64,000 nt of DNA, taken from the NCBI RefSeq assembly GCF_024362695.1, contig NC_065415.1, forward strand, positions 12,317,438-12,381,437, read 5' to 3'. Position 1 is the first letter of the stretch. Every line of letters starts with the position of its first letter. A program made the translations under genes and the position numbers. The DNA is from Pectinophora gossypiella. Lineage: Eukaryota; Arthropoda; Insecta; Lepidoptera; Gelechiidae. Shown here piece by piece: positions 47,021 through 57,390 of the stretch. The notes under the pieces were generated by a model, which was not told the origin of the DNA, made no database searches, and worked only from the letters and a program-made list of their open reading frames with translations.

Positions 47021-47486
47021 TTATAAGCTTATCAGCAACTTGGAACTTGGTCCAAGAATCTCCACTGGTGAGACTTGCATGTAATGATAGCTTATACTTG
47101 TTCTATGATTCTGGCAAAGTTCTATCAAACTCTGTCCTAGGGTTTTTTTACGGCCATGTTTGTCCTGAGTGTACAGTAGTGGACTGCAAAATCACCTCAG
47201 GATTTGTTGTCGAAAAACTATTTAACTAAGTCTATATACATAATTATATATCATAATGTATATCAATTTTAAAGGGGAAGGTTATCAGAAACACAAATAA
47301 AAAAATGCATTAAGTATGTAAACGACTTTTAGCCAACTCACGTCCGTAGCACCATTTTTCTCAGCAGCTACGTACGAGTTTCGCGCCTTCCAACCTTTCC
47401 AAAGAAGCCCAATCATTTTTTCCTTCTTCTGATATTGCATTCTTAACCTGACAAGTGACAACAACAAGAAATAAAATAGATACCAT
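47021..47486 (-). CDS. Candidate two-exon secreted-peptide gene, left-arm inner unit
   Basis: Mirror copy of the right-arm prediction. Exon 1 is 47376-47486 with the same signal-peptide-like start; the donor GTACGT is at 47375-47370; the intron is about 211 nt; exon 2 runs from 47164 down to a TAA at 47021-47023, four codons earlier than in the right arm because of a small insertion (TTATAA). The predicted product is about 84 residues. The coding parts of the two mirror copies are almost identical, as expected for a recent inverted duplication, so this copy is not independent evidence that the gene is real. Confidence 0.3.
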
Positions 47487-47689
47487 TCCGATAGAGGCCG
47501 CGTAAGCTATGGACCTATTGCAAGATAACGTACTCAAAGGCTAGTCATTATAATCCAACAGACGTAACATGATTAGAATGCGGGAGGACGCAAATGTAGC
47601 ATGTTTTCTTTCACCACAATTTTGTTTTATTAATCCAGGCTTATATCTTGTCTTATAAACAATGCCGAATGGTACAACAAACGTATCGT

Positions 47690-47830
47690 ACGTAAACGTA
47701 AGGTTGCCTGGTAGTAATTGCTACCTTGGCAATAAAGCCGCCTTTTGCACCAGTTATTGCCTGAACTTGTTTAATAAATGTGTTTCTTTTGTATACAATA
47801 GAGTCATTATATTGCATCTTGATTAGAATG
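47690..47830 (+). mobile_element. TTTATTGCAC-family fragment in the palindrome spacer
   Basis: GGTTGCCTGGTAGTAATTGC, GGCAATAAAGCCGCC. It forms most of the recognisable part of the spacer. Confidence 0.55.
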
Positions 47831-48030
47831 ACTTATTTCTTGTTTCTCTCGTACTAAGCTGTATACTGTTAGTGTTAAAGAGACACATATTTCGTCTCTT
47901 TCGCATAAGGCGATGTACTACATTTCCGTCCCGCCGCATTCTAATCATGTTACGACTGTTGGATTATAATGACTAGCCTTTGAGTACATTATCTTGCAAT
48001 AGGTCCATAGCTTACGCGGCCTCTATCGGA

Positions 48031-48511
48031 ATGGTATCTATTTTATTTCTTGTTGTTGTCACTTGTCAGGTTAAGAATGCAATATCAGAAGAAGGAAAAA
48101 ATGATTGGGCTCCTTTGGAAAGGTTGGAAGGCGCGAAACTCGTACGTAGCTGCTGAGAAAAATGGTGCTACGGACGTGAGTTGGCTAAAAGTCGTTTACA
48201 TAATGCATTTTTTTTATTTGTGTTTCTGATTCTGATAACCTTCCCCTTTAAAATTGATATACATTATGATATATAATTATGTATATAGACTTAGTTAAAT
48301 AGTTTTTCGACAACAAATCCTGAGGTGATTTTGCAGTCCACTACTGTACACTCAGGACAAACATGGCCGTAAAAAAACCCTAGGACAGAGTTTGATAGAA
48401 CTTTGCCAGAATCATAGGACAAGTATAAGCTATCATTACATGCAAGTCTCACCAGTGGAGGTTCTTGGACCAAGTTCCAAGTTGCTGATAAGCTTATATG
48501 CAATACCGTAA
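48031..48511 (+). CDS. Candidate two-exon secreted-peptide gene, right-arm inner unit
   Basis: Not recognised; a prediction. Exon 1 (48031-48141) encodes 37 residues beginning MVSILFLVVVTCQVKNA, a good signal-peptide shape, then an acidic/polar stretch (ISEEGKNDW). It ends at a strong donor, GTACGT. A ~214-nt AT-rich intron ends at ACTCAG, and exon 2 (48356-48511) opens in phase 0 with DKHGRKK, contains LIELCQNHR, and stops at TAA. The total would be about 88 residues. Support: the frame is open across both exons, and the homologous exon 2 of the outer unit keeps its frame, with a one-codon (3-nt) indel after the basic run. Against: no AATAAA follows directly, and similarity between units continues past the stop. 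A TATAAT-like sequence lies at 47965-47970. It could instead be part of a repeated exon family or chance. Confidence 0.33.
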
Positions 48512-48574
48512 TGACTTGCTAATGATGACGATTTCTTGCAATAGGCAATAGCTTAGGCGGTCTCTATCGGAGAG

Positions 48575-48994
48575 GTGTTTATTTATTTTTCTTATTATTA
48601 TCACTCAGATCAAATTCCGGAAGCAATATAAAAAAAATCGGTAAGATACTTTTGGAAGGGGTAAAAGGCATGAAACTTGAACTTAGCTACCGAGAAACAA
48701 TGGCGCTGCAGATATAAATTGACTATAATTCGCTTACAAAAAGATTTTTTTTGTTTTTTTTTTATGTTTCGGATTCTGGAAAAGATCCTCTTTAAAATGA
48801 TACACAATATGATACATAATTATTTATGTAGACTTAGTTATCCAGCAAGAAATCTTGAGTCGATTTTAGCTCCCACTGTATTTTATCACATTTTTAGCCA
48901 GGACAAACATGGCCGTAAAAAAAGAACCCCGGGACAGAATCTGATAGAACTTTGCCAGAATCATAGGGAAAGCATAAGCTTTCATTACATATAA
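48575..48994 (+). pseudogene. Decayed paralogue of the candidate peptide gene, right-arm outer unit
   Basis: Aligns with the inner unit over its full length. The position of the start codon is GTG (48575), exon 1 has in-frame stops, and the donor GTACGT is replaced by GAACTT. Exon 2 (48902-48994) is still open after a CAG acceptor: it starts DKHGRKKRTPG, keeps LIELCQNHR, and ends HYI then stop. An AATAAA-like signal follows near 49073. The retained exon 2 beside a ruined exon 1 suggests either recent decay or use of the exon in another context. Confidence 0.35.
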
Positions 48995-49284
48995 GTCTCA
49001 TCAGTGGAGGTTCTTGGACCAAGTTTCATACAAAAGTGCCCATTGTCATTTTCTGTTTAATTTCTGTCTTAATAATAAAAAAACGTCAAAGGTAAATTCT
49101 GAATGTCAACGGGATTCTTATTGTAAAAACGTATAAATTGCCCTTTAAAAGAGTTAGTGTTCTTATAAAAATATAAATAGGTACTTAACACTATCGCGGA
49201 AACTACTTAACAATACCGTGCCATGCCGTAATTTTACGACATACATATCTCTATGTAAAACGTTTGTACCTATGCACGTTTGTG

Positions 49285-49613
49285 TATATCACATCGCGAA
49301 AGTATAGAATTGAAAATAATTTAAAAAAAACTAAAAAAAAAAATGTGAATGTTGCGACGGAAAATTCCACTTGATATCAACTGAGAATCATGGTCTGAAT
49401 CATCCTCCTGAGTATTCGTTACGATGTCACTAACAACCTGGGGCCTGTTTTATAAAACTTACAATTGTAAATTACCATGACAATTTGGTGTTCATTACGT
49501 AGCTAATATGAAACTGCAAAGTATTCGTGATCACACACTCCGCAATGTACATCAAATTGTCATTGTAATTTACAATTGTAAGTTTTATTAAACAGGCCCC
49601 TGTATGTTGTCGT
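49285..49613 (+). mobile_element. H-family half copy with P-family MITE in its end
   Basis: Right half of an H palindrome (GAAAATTCCACTTGATATC...CGATGTCACTAACAACCTG), whose last bases are split by the P MITE (49441-49604). Confidence 0.8.
49441..49604 (+). mobile_element. P-family palindromic MITE, 3-bp CTG duplication
   Basis: Ends GGGCCTGTTTTATAAAACTT and its near-complement, ~165 bp, nearly palindromic through ACTTACAATTGTAA. CTG on both sides. Confidence 0.85.
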
Positions 49614-50156
49614 TGCAGTAACGACAGTTCTGCACGCTATTTGATTTGACAAACAAACCGAACGATTGACGCTCGAACTATTCACATTCGCACGCATTTG
49701 TATGCAACAAATACTATCAAGTTTAACTAGCAGAAAATTGTATTTGAGCATGGGAAGCTCAATTTTCGCTGTAAACAGTCAATTTGCAGCGGCAAGCTTG
49801 TCGCATTTCAATGGACATCGTTACACTCAACATAAACAGTAACTGGAATTAATAAACAGTGATATATTTAAACAGTGTCTTAGACAGCCATAGCTTCGGG
49901 AGGCATTAACTGTTAAATACAGTTGCTATACTAGGTAGGTGTTTAATAAGTTTTTCTTAAGCAAAATAAGTAATAAATAACTAAGTTATTTATTTTCCTA
50001 CTATTACTATACTACTAGTACTATTATTACTTATTTTTATTAATAAGATTATCGCCTTCAAATCACATAGCGCCTTTTCTTCTAAATATTGTTTTTTTTA
50101 TATATTGCTTAAATGTGGCCTTTTTACATCCGTAGATCATTATCCCTTTAGACAAC

Positions 50157-50475
50157 AACCCCCGTTGTCCAGTGGTTGAGCATTGGGCTCACAATCCGGA
50201 TGTCTCAGGATCGAATCCCGGTGGGGTTATACCACAAAAATTACTTTGTGATCCCTAGTTTGGTTAGAACATTACAGGCTGATCACCTGATTGTCTGAAA
50301 GTAAGACGATTCGTGCTTCGGAAGGCACGCTAAGTCGTTGTTCCCGGTTACTACTTACTGATGTAAGTATGTAGTCGTTACATGAGCCATGTCAGGGGCC
50401 TTTGGCGGCTCAATAATAACCCTGGCACCAGGGTTGACGAGGCTGGTAATCCACCTCACAATCCACACGATACAA
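50157..50475 (+). mobile_element. A-family SINE, full length
   Basis: Head GTTGTCCAGTGGTTGAGC, B box GATCGAATCCCGG, core CGTGCTTCGGAAGGCACG, tail to CACACGATACAAG. Confidence 0.9.
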
Positions 50476-50913
50476 GGAGTCCATTTCGATAGACACCTAG
50501 TTCCTCATGATGAATCCTTTGTGGTTAAAATCTGTCCGCTTTTTGTTTTTAAATAACTCGCAACCTATTTAAAAAGCAAAGCAGCCGAAGAAGTTCCCAT
50601 ACTGCCAGTAGGTATATATTTGTTCACACCGAACCAATATCATCATAATAGAGGTATGAAACTATCCATAAAGGTGGTATTAGAGTATCATGTCTGTAGC
50701 GGTTACTGCAGTGGTGATCTGCATAATACTATGGTAATGTAGAGCTCATAGTGTAACATGGTATTTACTAGTTATTTACCTGTAATAACAGTTGGATGCG
50801 ACTGAAATACCGGCGGCAAAATGTGTTGCGAAATAACGTTGTTACATATTCATATTTCGGTTCATCTGTAGGTTGTGTACGGGTAAAGGAGTAAGTATGA
50901 TACGCTATGTATA

Positions 50914-51840
50914 TGTCACCGTAAAATTGTAAATAACGTTAGATTATAATCTATCTCGCGAGATTGTGAACTGTCGAAAAATTGTGAAACGTAATATACT
51001 GCTTACAATTTAACGTATTATTATTCGTCAGATTATAATCTATCGAAGTAAAACTGTTAAATCACAATCTTACAATTGTCAAATTGTCAACTGTCCGACG
51101 GCTGTCCCTGATTGGTCGGCCTTACAGTAGACCGTTCTGTGTCCATAGAGTTAGGAATAAAACACAGGTATCAGTCAAATAAAATAAATGCTCTTCAAGA
51201 TTGTGAAATCAAGTACGTATTTAGTAATTATTTAGTAAGTAATCAATAATTCTGACATCACATGGTAAGAAAAAATGTATCAAAATTAAAAAATCTGAAA
51301 CGTATCATTCAGTATACTTATCGTGTGTAAGATAAACATGTTGGCGGCATAGGGGTGGCCCAAGGGCCACCCCCGCCGCACCCTAACCTACTGTTATGCC
51401 TTGTAAAAATTTTGACAAAACACTATTATTCTAAAAAAGAATTATGGATATCTATTTATTAATCCCAAAAATAAGTTATACCTAACAAACCAGTATTCCT
51501 AGATGTTATTATGGGAAAGTAAAACTATTATGCTAAAAAACGTTATGCAAAAAGGATTATGATAATTAAAATTATGACAAAAACATTTATGCATTTTAAG
51601 AGAATCCCAAATTAACATTATGCTCACTCTAATAGTTTTGTAACTCTATGGTATAGCACGCGAGGTGCGTTTCGTATCACAATTTGACGGTTTCACTTCG
51701 ATAAATTATAATCTACCGAAAAATAATACGTTAAATTGTAAGCAATATGATACGATTCATAATTATTCGACAGTTCACAATCTCGCGAGATTCAAATCGA
51801 TAGATTATAATCTAACGTTATTTACAATTTTACGGTGACA
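50914..51840. mobile_element. Non-autonomous DNA transposon, 927 bp, long TIRs
   Basis: Ends TGTCACCGTAAAATTG and complement, TATA on both sides. Imperfect inverted repeats of about 170 bp hold repeated GATTATAATC palindromes and ATCTCGCGAGAT. The centre has a perfect GGGGTGGCCC/GGGCCACCCC hairpin (51353-51375) and AT-rich DNA with repeated ATTATG words. No ORF of note. Confidence 0.85.
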
Positions 51841-52234
51841 TATATAAGCTTACGTCCATAAAGTATATTGGATAAGCAAAGACATATGCATAACATACAT
51901 TAAATGAGAAATGTGACGTATCATTCGGTCACCGTCTAAAAAACCTTTTGTGTTTGTTAAAAAATTCTGTTGAAAAATTGACATTCTATTTTATTGTAAT
52001 TATTACTTGAATGTATTTATATTTTATACATAATTAATTTATTACTCATATTAGCAATGGCATTCTATTGATTTATTATCTTTTGACATATTAATTTAAT
52101 ATATATTATCTTCTTTGTTGATTTTTTTTTTGTTATCATTTTCGACGATCATATTTATGTTATTACCGTTTTATATTATGTCTAAAATCTGTGGTACAAC
52201 TAAATGTGAAATAAATGCATCTAATCTAATAAGC

Positions 52235-52492
52235 TCACGACTGTATCCCGATTGGGATAGTCAGAGTTACATCGATCGCACGATGAACTAAGTCCCCATC
52301 TCACCGAGCTTTTTGTTAGACCAACGTGATAGGAGGTAAGCCGTATCGCCGTCTATAATGGTCGAGCAAACTGTGTTTGTGAAAACTGCACAAAAGATAA
52401 CTTAACTTGGTCCAGTACCGGGGTTCGTTCCGCCGCTCACCGATTGAGAAGCACGCCGATGTACCTATGGTAACTCCTATGATAATAGGAAC
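52235..52492 (-). mobile_element. LINE 3' fragment, dispersed lepidopteran type
   Basis: ACTGTATCCCGATTGGGATA, AGACCAACGTGATAGGAGG, TAAGCCGTATCGCCG and GGGGTTCGTTCCGCCGCTCA. The minus strand reads SIGERRNEPRYWTKLSY and YRRRYGLPPITLV. Confidence 0.6.
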
Positions 52493-52494
52493 AC

Positions 52495-54290
52495 AATGAC
52501 AACACACAAATATTACAAAAAGGATTTTTGTCTTCATCATTATTTTATGTTTTCATGTTTTTAAAAACATTTAATTCAGACATAGCTAGTAAAGCCAGAC
52601 AATTTTGAGAAGAGATTTTGTATGAATTCCGCGGTCGTTCCGCTTTGCCGGCTCTGTGCAAATAATGGAAATGAAGACTGGCTTAAATTTTTATACTTGC
52701 TTACCGCCTCACCAATAAAAGATAAACAAGCGATGAACGTATAATATTATAGTATCGACATCAAAATTGGACAAACAAAATTAAATCCAATTATCAAATA
52801 ATTCGATTGAACTATGCTTGACTGCTTGTTTATTTTTTATTGGTAAAGCGGCTAGTAAATGTAGTAGAATATTCATGTAGAACGTTTTTTCTTTGAAAAC
52901 AATTGCCAACAAAATTATCTGCTAAAGTTTTAAACGATTCCCTATAAAATCCGTGAAGTTCGTCTATGTCATATTTTAGCAATTTTCATACAATCCCTTC
53001 CAGGGTTAATGTTGCGCATCGGCGGTGCAAAGTGGCTTGTGACATTTTTCAATCGCTTAATGGCCGAACTATATTGGTTCATGAGGCCGTCCATAACGGA
53101 ATAATGTCTTGAAGGACCATAAATTGAACAAATCTTAGGATTTTGCAAGATTACAAAAATTTTAGAGCAATGGTTAGAAAATTCTGTCTGAACATTGAAA
53201 TCGGTAATGTCTTCTTGTGTGGATACTTGGTAATATTAGTAGTGTTGATAGTATTATTAGGTGTCCAGGGTTGGTGGGGTTGGTAATCGACCTCACAACC
53301 TATACGATAGAAGTAGAAGAAGTAGTCTAGAAATAAAATGTAAATTAAATTCTGTTATTATCACAGCGATTACAAGTGGTTTTTTTTTGTTGCGATTTTA
53401 GATCTTTTTTGTGTAGAGATTTAATATACTTTTCTGTCAGCGAGTAGGCATCATGCATTTCGTGATGATCTTAACGAAATAAAAATACTAACTTTCACAT
53501 TTTATAAGCCTGGTAAAAAAAAACAGTACAAAACTAGGTCCTTTGTATCACTGGGTCTTGTATCTCCATTTCATGTGTGTAGATAATTATAGGTTCGTCG
53601 AGACCGCATATTTTCTTACTGTCTACTCAGGTACGTGTAAACTAAATCACACAATAATAATAATAAGATATTTATATACCCACTACTCTATTGAATTTTT
53701 TTCATTCAATTTCATTAGTATACGCCTGTTACACTCAAAAATTGAAATAGAGAACGGATTTTCTCCAAAATTCTATCCTCTGCAGAGAAGGTTTATAAGT
53801 CCCGAATTATTCCCAGAACAGCACAAAATGATGGAGGCACGATTATAATGCGGGTCTGCACAATACAGTGCAGGCAGTTAGGAGGGTCGTTTGCCACATT
53901 AACCGACAAACATACACATTATACTGCTCATCATAATATACATGCCAAATTAGCAATAATACAACCTGATGTGTGTAGTTACGAGATTACGACCTATGTG
54001 GGTTGGTAGTTCCAGTTGTTAGGTAAAATAACTGAGTAGGTATGTTTTTTTTTATTACGCATTTGATTTTTTTTGTGTTCAAATTTTGTGCTTTTAGAAA
54101 AACTTTATTATTATATTTTATAATTAATATGTACTTAATAAAAAAACACATTAAAGTTTACCATATATAAAAAATATATTTTAGCTGTATTTGTCTAATA
54201 AGCATTTTAATATTTAATGTTGTAAGCATAGGTTCTGAGTCAGATTTTAGATTGAACAATACGTATTTGGCAAGATAATTAACACACATA
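52495..54290. other. No gene recognised
   Basis: AT-rich DNA downstream of GILT with one SINE scrap at 53262. Confidence 0.4.
53262..53318 (+). mobile_element. A-family SINE tail scrap
   Basis: CAGGGTTGGTGGGGTTGG...CACAACCTATACGATAGAAG. Confidence 0.55.
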
Positions 54291-54295
54291 AAGTG

Positions 54296-54475
54296 TTACC
54301 ATTCAGATTAACGAATGGAGCTGTTATTACCGCTCTTATCTCCAAGAATTACCAGCTATTAGCCGTATCTCCGCCGGCGATTGTCCAATTGCACAAGTTC
54401 GTCGATTACAAGGCGGCAAAAGTTGGATATTTAGCGCGAATATCCCAAAATCCTCCCGACGCTGAAGCCAGCTAA
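54296..54475. other. GC-richer block next to GILT
   Basis: 180 bp with ATTACCGCTCTTATCTCCAA and CGGCGGAGATACGGCTAATA (complement). Unmatched in the window and not convincingly coding. May be a conserved non-coding element. Confidence 0.3.
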
Positions 54476-54484
54476 GATAAAACT

Positions 54485-54490
54485 TTTATT
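54485..54490 (-). terminator. AATAAA polyadenylation signal of GILT
   Basis: AATAAA on the minus strand about 46 nt past the TAA stop at 54536. It supports a complete transcription unit. Confidence 0.6.
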
Positions 54491-54535
54491 TCTTGCGATC
54501 GAGAGGCTCTTGAAACGGTAACTGAGTTGGAAGTT

Positions 54536-55177
54536 TTAAATTTGGCAGTCGGTGACGCCGGTGCTCGAGTCTTCTGCCAAAGCGAAGCATATCATGCTTT
54601 TTAGTCTTCTTCTGGCCTGGTCATGCACACTGCGGTCTATAACATCGTTGAAATGGATCGACGGGACGAAGTTAATAATTTGCATAGGTTCAGCCGCGGC
54701 GGCTTGGGCGGCATCGTCCAAATCTTGTCCGGAAGAATCTACACAGTGGTCTATAGGGACGACAGGAAGCCCAGCGGACTGAACGCAAGCGTAGGACCTG
54801 TGTTGGAATGCGGGGTAAGGGGGCGCAAACTCACAGGCCATGTACTCAACCTGAGCATCTTGATCGCCTCGTAAATGATCCAGCACGCACCTGTGGAGAC
54901 GATTTGCAAAGCAATCGTGACCGACGTGGTTAAACTGACACCACATACTGCCATCTGGTTCGTATCTCGTCCTGCCCCAAGGCACAAATTCCACTTCCAT
55001 GAAATCTTTGTAAGTGTTGTACGTATCGACCAACTGGTTAGTGATGAAATTCATGGTGTCTGAACATCCTGAGGTTGTTCCCACTGTAATCTTGACTTTT
55101 CCGTTCACCAGTTCCACTGCGTCGATGTGATTTAAACTTAGAAGGCACAGAACGACACAAAAATATACTTTCGCCAT
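54536..55177 (-). CDS. GILT: GILT-family thiol reductase, intronless, secreted/lysosomal
   Basis: A 213-residue protein of the gamma-interferon-inducible lysosomal thiol reductase family. These enzymes reduce disulfides in the endolysosome; in insects they are linked to immunity. Seen: signal peptide at residues 1-20 (MAKVYFCVVLCLLSLNHIDA); an active-site segment TTSGCSDTMNF with Cys38 and Thr41; VPWG at 65-68; and the family signature as Cys80-Gln81, Cys89, Asn92, Cys97 (CQ...DCFANRLHRC). The spacing between the first two cysteines of the signature is two residues longer than the usual CQHGxxEC. Further cysteines follow in the C-terminal third (YMACEF, YACVQ, DHCVD, MICFA). The start is the first ATG after the initiator; an upstream in-frame GTG gives no signal peptide. 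The length matches insect GILTs. The gene has no introns here, whereas family members commonly do, so it may be a retrocopy, but the frame is fully open. Odd: the motif is CxxT rather than the usual CxxC/CxxS. Confidence 0.9.
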   Translation of the reverse strand: MAKVYFCVVLCLLSLNHIDAVELVNGKVKITVGTTSGCSDTMNFITNQLVDTYNTYKDFMEVEFVPWGRTRYEPDGSMWCQFNHVGHDCFANRLHRCVLDHLRGDQDAQVEYMACEFAPPYPAFQHRSYACVQSAGLPVVPIDHCVDSSGQDLDDAAQAAAAEPMQIINFVPSIHFNDVIDRSVHDQARRRLKSMICFALAEDSSTGVTDCQI

Positions 55178-55211
55178 TTTCTCGTCTGCACGCCCTTCGC
55201 GACGATAGTTC

Positions 55212-55216
55212 ACTGA
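55212..55216 (-). promoter_or_regulatory. Arthropod initiator (TCAGT) of the GILT gene
   Basis: TCAGT on the minus strand matches the arthropod Inr consensus. With the A as +1 it leaves a 5' UTR of about 37 nt before the ATG at 55177. No clear TATA box lies about 30 bp upstream. Confidence 0.4.
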
Positions 55217-55219
55217 GTG

Positions 55220-55283
55220 TTATCAATGACATTTACCGACTTAAGTTGATAAGGTAAACGGATTTGGTGGCGATTCTTTATCA
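55220..55283. promoter_or_regulatory. Cluster of three TGATAA (GATA-type) motifs upstream of GILT
   Basis: TGATAA or its complement occurs at 55220-55225, 55247-55252 and 55278-55283, all within 70 bp upstream of the putative start site. GATA factors act on fat body and haemocyte genes in insects; the functional link here is inference. Confidence 0.3.
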
Positions 55284-55439
55284 ATCGGCTTTATTGTGTA
55301 ATTTCTAACATGCGTCGTTTGTTGCTTTGTTAACGACTCGAAATACATTAACAGATTTTGATGTTGAGGAAATTATTATTATTGTAAAATCAACAGCGTT
55401 TTTTACTTAATCAGTCAATTCTGCAATACTTACTATCTT

Positions 55440-55530
55440 CTTTCTCGTGTCGATTGTGAGATAAGGGACCGACTTCATTAACCCTAGAGTCAGGGTTATA
55501 ACTGTATAATTGAAAAGTATGTAACGACTT
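55440..55530 (-). mobile_element. Diverged A-family SINE tail scrap
   Basis: Minus-strand remnant (CTTTCTCGTGTCGATTGTG, CAGGGTTATAAC), heavily mutated. Confidence 0.4.
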
Positions 55531-56124
55531 TAGGTCCACCAGGATCTGATGGACATACATTATATTACATTATATTGTGTTGTCCGTCAATAGGTAAATA
55601 ATAAAAAGTATCAAGACGTTTTCATCCAATTACCCGAGTTTTGCTTACTATAGAAATTTTATTTTCCCATTTGACATCAGATTCTGGTACACCTATACCT
55701 ACCTACTTAAATAAATACTTTTTGTACATTGCAAATAGAAATGCTTTTAAATTTAGTATTTTGTTGTTTCCAAAGTAGCATGGAGAGTATTTTACAGAAA
55801 TGCTGCACCGACAAGAGCGTGGCTCTTAAATTGATGATGATGATGATGTTGTTTCCATAAAAAACTCTCCAAATTGTGACACACATACTTAACGTTACGT
55901 GGTTATGTCGAATATTCCAGTACACTTGCAAAAAATCCAAGTTACGTCAACGAATAACATGAAATACGACAACTAAAATATTATGAACATTTATGTGGGA
56001 TGGCGCACGAGGGAAACGATTATGTTTCTTCAATCCTTGTTTATTAAAAACGTTTTATGAATTTAATACATTTTCCTGTTGTTTTTTAAGGCTGATCCTC
56101 TATCATCATACGGTTAATCATTCA

Positions 56125-56230
56125 TTCCACCTTAGGACTAAGTATCAAAAGTGGCTACAAATAGTTTCTTGATTATTTGTAGTTCAGCCCACCCCTTCGG
56201 GGAATACGGGCGTGAGTTTATGTATGTGTC
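56125..56230 (+). repeat. Q-family dispersed repeat
   Basis: AGTATCAAAAGTGGCTACAA, TTATTTGTAGTTCAGCCCAC, ACGGGCGTGAGTTTATGTAT. Confidence 0.65.
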
Positions 56231-56644
56231 CATTTTGAAATAACCGACCGCCATTTTTCTGTCATTCCGCAATCCTCTCTTCTCTCTCGCTCACTCCTCG
56301 CTCTCTCTTTCACACACCTTTACGTTTCGTTTCATGCAACCTAAAATTCCTACATCGTTAATAAAATTAATCGAGTATATTTTATGTAAAACATAGTTTC
56401 TATTATGTTACAGCCACTTACAATAAATGTATATAAGTAAGTATATTTAATTACAATTATCTATGATAAGAGTATCACGTTATTTTACGTAATTAATCTT
56501 CTTTATATTTTTCTGTATCAGCGATAAAAATCAACCTTTGTTTTATCATTTTTTCACAAAAATATTTTTAATTGGATTTCGATGTCGCAATACAAATAAC
56601 ATAACAGATTATGTTATCCACCGGTTGAGCATTGGAGTTACCAA

Positions 56645-56845
56645 AACTTCAGAACCCCGATACCGACCCCGCCGGTGTGGTCGACGTTTTCCTTCATTCA
56701 GCGCTTGTCGCGATTAATTTTTTCAAATATTCTTCCTCTCAGACGACACCCTGAGCCGAGGTTCGCTCCCATCTGGGCACCCTCAGGCCCGATGTCTGAA
56801 TTTTGTACCGGGTGAGTGACCTCAGCGCTCCCCATTTGTCAAGTC
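56645..56845 (+). mobile_element. C-family LINE fragment lacking the 3' end
   Basis: From ACTTCAGAACCCCGATACCG to GCGCTCCCCATTTGTC; the terminal AATAAGTCACG part is missing. Confidence 0.8.
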
Positions 56846-56905
56846 AAGTCAAATGTATCAATCAAAGAATGTACTAGAATAAAGTTTTAATGTACTTAAA
56901 TAAAT

Positions 56906-56965
56906 AAAAAGTCGGTCAAGTGCGAGTCCGACTCGCGCGCCGAAGCTTCCGAAACTTTAACTTTG
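56906..56965 (+). repeat. Dispersed GTCGGTCAAGTGCGAGTC repeat
   Basis: AGTCGGTCAAGTGCGAGTCC, GACTCGCGCGCCGAAG. A familiar interspersed motif of insect genomes; only a short piece here. Confidence 0.55.
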
Positions 56966-57244
56966 CCGTCGATTATTGTCTCTGAAATGAAATGAAAATT
57001 TATTGTCATAAATGTGGTAGGTATATCGATGGAAGTGATGCTTATAGCGCTCTGCACATTTAGTCATGTTGTGACATACAATAATAATTACATAAGGTAC
57101 TGACAAATACTTAATTACAAAAATATTTATCTATATAAAAAAAAGAAAAAAACCTATTTATAGACTAAAAAACTCACTTAAGCTATAAAACTGCTTTCCC
57201 TTTAACCATTTTTGTCACCGCAAAAACATTTTTTTTATGATTGA

Positions 57245-57390
57245 CAACAAAGTGACGTTTCCTGGTAGTGGTTGCCTGGAAGAAATTGCTCTAGAGCAAT
57301 AAGGCCACGCAAATTGTACTGTATCCACGTGTTATGTCTGATTGTTGAAATTGAGTTCTGTGCAATAAAGTAAGTATATTTGATTTAATT
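57245..57390 (+). mobile_element. TTTATTGCAC-family retroelement end
   Basis: GGTTGCCTGGAAGAAATTGC, TAGAGCAATAAGGCC and TGCAATAAAGTAAGTATATT. Plus orientation; AATAAA at the end. Confidence 0.7.

Larger units (their letters stand above)
46337..49021. repeat. Large palindrome: left arm 46337-47601, spacer, right arm 47918-49021
   Basis: The right arm read backwards matches the left arm along its whole length with only scattered mismatches. The left arm is longer only because of a 148-bp insertion plus an 11-bp duplication (see 46523-46670). The spacer (47602-47917) contains a common LINE-tail repeat (about 47690-47830). Each arm contains two tandem units of about 530 bp that are clearly more different from each other than the two arms are. 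The order is outer unit, inner unit, spacer, inner unit inverted, outer unit inverted. Confidence 0.93.

Noticed and set aside
48677..48994. 105-codon single-exon ORF in the right palindrome arm
   Set aside because: Only its last ~31 codons are conserved between units; the first part crosses the intron-equivalent region and is not conserved in the inner unit.
52316..52540. 74-codon ORF starting with a hydrophobic, signal-like segment
   Set aside because: The C-terminal part is the translation of a dispersed LINE 3' fragment; the hydrophobic start is probably flanking AT-rich DNA.
54552..55063. Several plus-strand and other-frame ORFs over the GILT gene
   Set aside because: Shadows of the minus-strand GILT frame.
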